Shown here: positions 11,556 through 16,824 of the stretch, piece by piece | Layout of the letters: each line of letters begins with the position of its first letter | Numbering within the stretch: position 1 is the stretch's first letter | Assembly: GCA_934359755.1 (NCBI GenBank) | Contig: CAKRLV010000045.1 | Span: forward strand, 1-16,824 | Source: an uncultured Agathobacter sp. | GTDB taxonomy: Bacteria > Bacillota > Clostridia > Lachnospirales > Lachnospiraceae | DNA length: 16,824 bases | Direction of reading: 5' to 3' | The notes under the pieces: generated by a model | What the model saw: the letters and a program-made list of their open reading frames with translations, nothing else | Told to the model about the DNA's origin: nothing | The model's database searches: none | Made by a program: the position numbers and the translations under genes

Positions 11556-14500
11556 TTATTCGGCTTTGGCTTTTGATTTCTTCTTTTGCTTGCCTTTCTT
11601 GATTTTGACGCCGACAGCATATGCTCCTATTATTGCAATCGTACATAGTCCGCCAAGTGCCATTGCATTTGCCTTCATCTGCACTAAGAGATTTGTAGTC
11701 AATAAGAAATCTATTCTTACGCTTGTTGCCATATTTCCTGCGGCATCCCTCGCCTCGACATATATAGCCTGCCACTTATCACTGCTTTCTACTTTCGTCT
11801 CAACTTTTCCCAAACTATCGAGGATTTCGTCGCTGTTGCGGCTGAGTACCTGCTTGTCATTATTGTACATTACCATATTGTCAACTAAAATATTGTCCTG
11901 CACGTCTATGTATACATTCTTGTCAACAGCCACGTAGTGCTTTCCTGACTCTACTCCTGTCAATACGATTGTAGGTGCTGTCTTGTCTACTACGAATCCT
12001 ACATCCATACCCTTAGACCTGTTTGTAGATTTATTCGTAGCCTTATCCTCTGAATACATTGAAATTACATATTTAGCTTCTGTTGCAAATTTCTCTTTCT
12101 TGATTCTGTATTCGTAAGTTTTCCAACTGCCCTCTTTAGTATTCTTGTTTACGACGTAGTCCTTATCTTCTTCAAGTGTGCTTGTCATTCCATCCATACT
12201 GCACTCTATCGAGCTCTTCTTGAGCAGATCCACATTTATCTCTGTCAGCACTACATCCTGTTCCTGATTTATGTAGTAGTCATCCACAAGCTTCTGTGTG
12301 CTGTCACTTAGTACATATACTGATCCGAATCTGTTTATAGAGTATGTTCTTTTCTCCTCTTTGACATTGCCTGCCTTGTCACTTACCTTCACGCTAAGCG
12401 TATACAGGTCGTCCATCTTCTTATCATGCGCTAAGTCTTTAATCTTCACACTTATTGTATCATCTGTCTGGCTTCTGCTGCTCTTGTACTTAATATCACC
12501 ATTATTCTTTCCAACAAGTGATACCTCAAATGTCTGCACATCAAGGTTCTTGTCAGATACTGTTATGACTGGTTCTACTTTGTCATTGTTAGCTGACTTG
12601 TCTACGACACCTTCTATGCTTACCTCTGGCATTGTCATATCAACAATAAATTCTTCTGTGTCGTATTTATTGCCTTCATTTCCCGCCTTATCCGTTGATT
12701 CTACCGATATGCTGTACTGGTTGTCTTCATTAAATCCAACAGTCGCAGTCCACACATCTCCGTTCTGGACAAATGCACTCGCCTTTGGAGCATTACCTGT
12801 TGATTTGTCCGGACCAGCTGTAACATTTACCTTAGTTCTAGTATCATCAAAGCTCTTATCTGTGATTTCTATAGTCGCTGTTCTTGCGTTCTTATAATAG
12901 TTTCCACTTGACTTCGCATTGTTATTGTATGTCACCTTTACTACCGGTGCAGTCTTATCGATTGTAAATTCATCTGTTTTTCCATATGATGCGTGGTTTC
13001 CTGCCAAGTCTGTTGAACTTACAGTCATACTGTAGTCTCCATCCTCGACGAATTCCACTTCACATGTGTATGTACATTCTGATGTATGTACTTTGCCATC
13101 GCATCCCGCACCTGCCTTATGGTGCCATTTGCCAATAGCCGCCTTTGGACCTGTCAGTTCTATCTTTGTATCTTTCTCTGAGAAATTCGCATCCTTGATT
13201 CTAACTGTAGCAGTCCTGTTTTCCTTATAATACTTGTCGTTCTCTGCATCATTGTTGTCGTACTCTACTTCTATCTCTGGTGCACTCTTATCGATACTGA
13301 ATACTACATTTTCCTTAGATGAAGCATTGCCTGCATTGTCTGTAAAATCAATGTCAGCGCTTATATGGTTTGTCTCTGATTTTACTGCTATGGTCTTGTT
13401 TGCCGATGTTACGATATTAAGCTCTGCTTCATCCGGCAGATTCCATCCGTCGGCTCCTGATATCTCGCTTGACCATTTTTCTTTTCTCTCATCATATTGT
13501 GACTTGATTGTCAGCTCATCGGCCACAAGTGGCTTGTCCACGTAGTACTCGCCCATCAACAGGTTGATTGATGCAATTCCTGACTTTGGATCCTTTACTA
13601 TTGCCTTTACATTTATGTTCTTATTGTAAAGTGGATTGCCTTCGCTGTCTTTGTACTCTGTCTCTGGAAGTCTGATATCCGTTGCGGAAGTCTTCTCATG
13701 CTGCTGCCTGCTCTCGATTACTACTCCCTTTGGATTGTATACTTTACAGTTTCTTCCTACATTGTCAGTTACATATATCTGTACCTGTCCCTTGAAGCCC
13801 TCTGGTATAGTGAACTTCGCATTGTATGTAGCTTTCTTGCCACTTACCTGTGATACTTCAAGTGTATTTGTGACAGTGTTGCTGCCATCTGCAGGTATCA
13901 GTGAGTATGTTACCGACTTAACTCCTGAACCTTCTTTACTTGTCTTTCCGATAAAGTCTGTTGCATTTACTGTTACGTCAGTCTTCTTAGTGAAGAAATA
14001 TCCGTACTGCTTTGGCACTATTGCCACTGAATCTGTATGTGTGTCAAAAAGTACTCCTGATATAACAGGATTGTCCTTGTCGATATAGATTTTTCTCTTG
14101 TCCTTAGATGTATTTCCCGCATTGTCCTCAGCTCCAAAGCCTATCTCTATGCTTCCGTCAGCTGAAAGTCTTGTATTGTCAACACCTATTGTGTAGGTCT
14201 TGTCTGTCTCTCTTATCGCAAGGTCATATCTATTTGTCTTGTACAGATTATTGCCATTCTTATCTTTGCTTAATGTCTCTCCATTTACAGATGCATTTAC
14301 CTCATAGATTCCTGATTCCATATCAGTTACTGCAAACTTGTAGCTGATTCCACTTGCTGATGAATACCAGAGCTTGTCTCCATCTGTATAATCAGGTGTT
14401 CTTGAATTATCTGTAGTTGTCACATCTATTGTTGGCTTTTTGCTGTCTGCAAGAACAAGTGATGATTTATCTGAAAGTGCCTTTATTGTACTAACTGATA

Positions 14501-16757
14501 CATTGCCTGTCTTGTCCTCTGCCACTATGTAAATCTTGTAAAATTTATTGTTCTCTGGAAGTTCAAGCTCACATGTATAGCTTCCGTCTCCATTTGGTGC
14601 GAACTTCTGCGTCTTTAAATTCTCATTCTCAAGCTGGGCATACAGTTCTTCGACATCCTGCGAATCTGTACTCTCAACTGCTGATGATGCCAGATAATAC
14701 AATTTCACTGATTTGATACTATCACTGCTGTAGGACTCTGCATACTGCTTATCATACGCTCCTGTTAATGAATCCCGCGCCTCTACTGTAAATCTAAGTT
14801 TCTGTGTCTCCTGAATAAATGAACCAAAGACAAAATTAAATACTCTGTCAATCGCTGTTCCATTTACATCTTCAACATGAAGATTAGATACAACTGGTGC
14901 TGTATTGTCTATATTGTAGACAAGTATGTCCTCTGCTCTTGATATTTTATTTCTGGCTGTCTTCACCCAGAAATAGTACTTGTTGGTTCCCTCTACAGCC
15001 TGACCTACAGGAACCTTGTACTTTACAGTTGCCCTGGCTCCATTACCACATGTTACCTTGTCCTCTGCCACTTTTGTCCAGCCTTCATCCTCAGCTGATG
15101 GCTGTGTGTCATCATTTATTGTAATCATATAAGCGAGGTCTTTTATGTTCCATGTCGTAGAAAGTTCAGCTTCTATCTCCTTGATATCATTGATATTCTC
15201 GGCTTTGGTTCTCTTCCAGACTACTTTCTCATCAATGACTGGTACTACCTTTGGGCTGGCATCTTTGATTGTAAAAGTGTAAAAATCTGTTGGAACACAT
15301 CTGTTATTTGCCTCATCAACAATAGTTGGAACTATATGGTATGTTCCTTCTGGAAGATTCTCAAGCTGCGATTTGTCAACCTTCATCATGTATGTGGCAG
15401 TATGGTCGGAATCCGGCTTATCACTTAACATCTCAAGCTTACACTCTATTCCTGTATCATCATCCTGTATCTGTTCACCATCTTTGTATATCTTGTAAGA
15501 AATATCTGTATTGAGGTTCTCCTCTGTAATACCACATGATAAATAGTGGTCTCTGTCAGTCTCCCAATAGCTTCCCTCTTTCGATACATCTGATTTTATA
15601 ATTGAAGTGTCCTCGATGCCGTTCTCGTCGACTTCCTTAACAGAGTCTTCAACTATCTTAGGTGGTTCTGAGTCGATTATAACAGTGAGTTTAACAATTT
15701 TTTCACGTCCACTGTAATCGGTGATTTTTAGAGTATAGTTAATATTATCAAATACATTTATATCTCTTCGAACTTTTAAAATAGCTGATGAATTATTTAC
15801 TAATAAATCATAATAATCATTAACAACTTTACTATCAGAATACTCTATACTATATATTCCTGATTCATCATCCCTACATATAATATTCAAATCACAATTT
15901 CCATCTTGTGAATAATATTTATATACTGGTATATCCGCATTTTCATCGGAACATACAGCTTTCTTATTCTCATCGGAATTATCCTCTATTGTTACAATCT
16001 CTGGAACTGTATTATCCTTATACATTCTAAATGTTATGGTTCCAGCTTCTGCACCTTCTTTTAATGTCAGCTTTGCACTGTTTGAATTCTTCTTTATCTT
16101 GAGATTTTCATTTTCTTCAAACTTAGCGTAATAATTATTGCTACACTGTATATTAAGACCACTTCCATCTTCATTTAGTTGTTTGACTGTAACTCCAGAT
16201 GGAGTATAACCTGACTCAATTTTAAACTTTCCAGTCGCATCGTATGAATATGTAAGTTTATATTTATATTCAATCTTTAACTTGATATCAAGTTTATCTT
16301 TGCCTTCCAATTCCTCTTTTGGAATCGTAACACAAGCTGGATTGTTTGAATCAACAGTTGATTTTTCATTGTCTGTTGATTCAATCATGATGTCTTCTCC
16401 ATCTTCTGGCACAACTTCAATTGTTAAATCCTTGCTCCCATCATTAGTAAGAGTAAATACATTGTCTTCACTATTGATTTCATCTTGTCCGAGCTTACAG
16501 CGTATTTTTCTTATCTTATCAGCCATCTCACCTTCGCATTCAATTTTAACTGCAGTTTGCCTAACTGAATTAGTTGGCGTAGCTAAAATTCTTGTGTTTG
16601 CTGTTCTATCTGCTTTTACATGATTTCCAACTTGCTTTTCTGTTGTCTTCTCCACAACCGCACTATTTTCGTCAGCCACAACTATTGACTGTGGCATGAA
16701 CTGAAATAGTGTTGTTACGCATAATACTATTGCTATATATCTTCTTATCACTTTCAT
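11556..16757 (-). CDS. Giant secreted, membrane-anchored protein with Ig-like repeats
   Basis: A 1733-aa surface protein. Residues 1-28 are a Sec signal peptide (basic MKVIRR, hydrophobic AIVLCVTTLFQF, likely cut near VVA-DE). An unrecognised N-terminal region runs to about 360. Then come some ten beta-sandwich-like modules in which the strand end D.AGN (for example 1139-1144, 1249-1254, 1355-1360, 1459-1464, 1670-1675) is followed by a junction of the form IDKTAP (616-621, 891-897, 1154-1160, 1265-1271, 1589-1595). This is the signature of bacterial Ig-like repeat proteins. Residues 1697-1717 are a single membrane helix, then a Lys-rich tail (KIKKGKQKKKSKAKAE). No LPXTG sortase motif is present. 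The probable role is adhesion or a cell-surface scaffold (by family). The ribosome site before ATG 16757 is weak (AGAAAG). An upstream gene seems to end six bases before it. Confidence 0.92.
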   Translation of the reverse strand: MKVIRRYIAIVLCVTTLFQFMPQSIVVADENSAVVEKTTEKQVGNHVKADRTANTRILATPTNSVRQTAVKIECEGEMADKIRKIRCKLGQDEINSEDNVFTLTNDGSKDLTIEVVPEDGEDIMIESTDNEKSTVDSNNPACVTIPKEELEGKDKLDIKLKIEYKYKLTYSYDATGKFKIESGYTPSGVTVKQLNEDGSGLNIQCSNNYYAKFEENENLKIKKNSNSAKLTLKEGAEAGTITFRMYKDNTVPEIVTIEDNSDENKKAVCSDENADIPVYKYYSQDGNCDLNIICRDDESGIYSIEYSDSKVVNDYYDLLVNNSSAILKVRRDINVFDNINYTLKITDYSGREKIVKLTVIIDSEPPKIVEDSVKEVDENGIEDTSIIKSDVSKEGSYWETDRDHYLSCGITEENLNTDISYKIYKDGEQIQDDDTGIECKLEMLSDKPDSDHTATYMMKVDKSQLENLPEGTYHIVPTIVDEANNRCVPTDFYTFTIKDASPKVVPVIDEKVVWKRTKAENINDIKEIEAELSTTWNIKDLAYMITINDDTQPSAEDEGWTKVAEDKVTCGNGARATVKYKVPVGQAVEGTNKYYFWVKTARNKISRAEDILVYNIDNTAPVVSNLHVEDVNGTAIDRVFNFVFGSFIQETQKLRFTVEARDSLTGAYDKQYAESYSSDSIKSVKLYYLASSAVESTDSQDVEELYAQLENENLKTQKFAPNGDGSYTCELELPENNKFYKIYIVAEDKTGNVSVSTIKALSDKSSLVLADSKKPTIDVTTTDNSRTPDYTDGDKLWYSSASGISYKFAVTDMESGIYEVNASVNGETLSKDKNGNNLYKTNRYDLAIRETDKTYTIGVDNTRLSADGSIEIGFGAEDNAGNTSKDKRKIYIDKDNPVISGVLFDTHTDSVAIVPKQYGYFFTKKTDVTVNATDFIGKTSKEGSGVKSVTYSLIPADGSNTVTNTLEVSQVSGKKATYNAKFTIPEGFKGQVQIYVTDNVGRNCKVYNPKGVVIESRQQHEKTSATDIRLPETEYKDSEGNPLYNKNINVKAIVKDPKSGIASINLLMGEYYVDKPLVADELTIKSQYDERKEKWSSEISGADGWNLPDEAELNIVTSANKTIAVKSETNHISADIDFTDNAGNASSKENVVFSIDKSAPEIEVEYDNNDAENDKYYKENRTATVRIKDANFSEKDTKIELTGPKAAIGKWHHKAGAGCDGKVHTSECTYTCEVEFVEDGDYSMTVSSTDLAGNHASYGKTDEFTIDKTAPVVKVTYNNNAKSSGNYYKNARTATIEITDKSFDDTRTKVNVTAGPDKSTGNAPKASAFVQNGDVWTATVGFNEDNQYSISVESTDKAGNEGNKYDTEEFIVDMTMPEVSIEGVVDKSANNDKVEPVITVSDKNLDVQTFEVSLVGKNNGDIKYKSSRSQTDDTISVKIKDLAHDKKMDDLYTLSVKVSDKAGNVKEEKRTYSINRFGSVYVLSDSTQKLVDDYYINQEQDVVLTEINVDLLKKSSIECSMDGMTSTLEEDKDYVVNKNTKEGSWKTYEYRIKKEKFATEAKYVISMYSEDKATNKSTNRSKGMDVGFVVDKTAPTIVLTGVESGKHYVAVDKNVYIDVQDNILVDNMVMYNNDKQVLSRNSDEILDSLGKVETKVESSDKWQAIYVEARDAAGNMATSVRIDFLLTTNLLVQMKANAMALGGLCTIAIIGAYAVGVKIKKGKQKKKSKAKAE
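12630..13295 (-). repeat. Most similar pair of Ig-like modules in the giant protein
   Basis: Residues 1155-1265 and 1266-1376 align along their length. Both start ID(K)xAP.(I/V).V.Y(D/N)NN, continue YYK(E/N).RTAT(V/I).I.D..F...(D)TK and end with STD(L/K)AGN. The first module carries an extra His/Cys-rich loop (1211-1232). The pair looks like a relatively young internal duplication compared with the other, more diverged modules. Confidence 0.7.
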
Positions 16758-16763
16758 AACTTT

Positions 16764-16823
16764 CTAACTTATTGTCACTTTCACCTTTCTGTATACTCCA
16801 TTCTGTGCATATACATACACATA
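16764..16823 (-). CDS. C-terminal end of an upstream gene (19 codons visible)
   Basis: On the minus strand a frame open from the window edge reads YVYVYAQNGVYRKVKVTIS and then stops at TAG (16766-16764). The alternating beta-strand pattern looks like a genuine protein end, and it stops six bases before the giant gene's ATG. If real, the giant gene is at least the second gene of an operon, which would explain the lack of a promoter and the weak ribosome site here. Nineteen codons are too few to name a family. Confidence 0.45.
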   Translation of the reverse strand, partial: YVYVYAQNGVYRKVKVTIS

Positions 16824-16824
16824 A

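Noticed and set aside
12298..12897. 199-codon plus-strand frame inside the giant surface gene
   Set aside because: It is antisense to Ig-like repeats; the Ser/Leu/Thr-rich translation is the usual mirror of Asp/Lys/Glu/Ser codons. Other long plus-strand frames at 13636-14088, 16282-16623 and 6135-6515 are rejected on the same ground.

Overview
The window looks like low-to-moderate GC Firmicute DNA, most likely from a gut or rumen Lachnospiraceae (Roseburia/Agathobacter/Butyrivibrio type). This rests on the gene families present (DUF3783, a DUF4317-like protein, a clostridial DinB with an HVDVNSAF motif, an Rpn-type protein), strong AGGAGG-type ribosome sites and AT-rich spacers. The genus is inference. 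Almost everything is on the minus strand, so operons read from high to low coordinates. Only the partial gene at the left edge and one small ORF after it are on the plus strand.

Layout, left to right. (1) 1-451: the C-terminus of an Rpn/PD-(D/E)XK-type protein and a possible 54-aa ORF. (2) 420-4794: a carbohydrate ABC-uptake operon in the order solute-binding lipoprotein, two permeases, LacI-type regulator. It has a readable sigma-A promoter, a 16-bp palindrome over the -35, three 12-bp operator-like repeats just after the -10, an intercistronic hairpin after the binding-protein gene and a strong terminator. No ATPase or glycosidase gene is present, so the sugar is unknown. (3) 4965-7353: a three-gene operon of a Lon-like AAA+ ATPase without a protease domain, an unrecognised 126-aa protein and a DUF3783 protein. 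It is the best candidate for an undescribed system. (4) 7474-10088: an operon of a possible 37-aa ORF, an unrecognised 310-aa protein and DNA polymerase IV (dinB). (5) 10198-11395: an operon of an unrecognised 97-aa protein, a small gene that appears frameshifted, and a half-length DUF4317-like protein. (6) 11505-16823: a 1733-aa secreted, membrane-anchored protein built of Ig-like repeats, preceded by what looks like the last 19 codons of another gene.

How the genes fit together. In the ABC operon, the regulator is the last gene and is translationally coupled to the second permease. It probably controls its own operon through the repeats at the transcription start. The AAA+ operon promoter lies in a spacer holding two copies of a 20-bp repeat on either side of a hairpin motif; a diverged copy of that hairpin occurs 4 kb away. 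No CRISPR array, rRNA, tRNA, complete insertion sequence or recognisable defence operon was seen.
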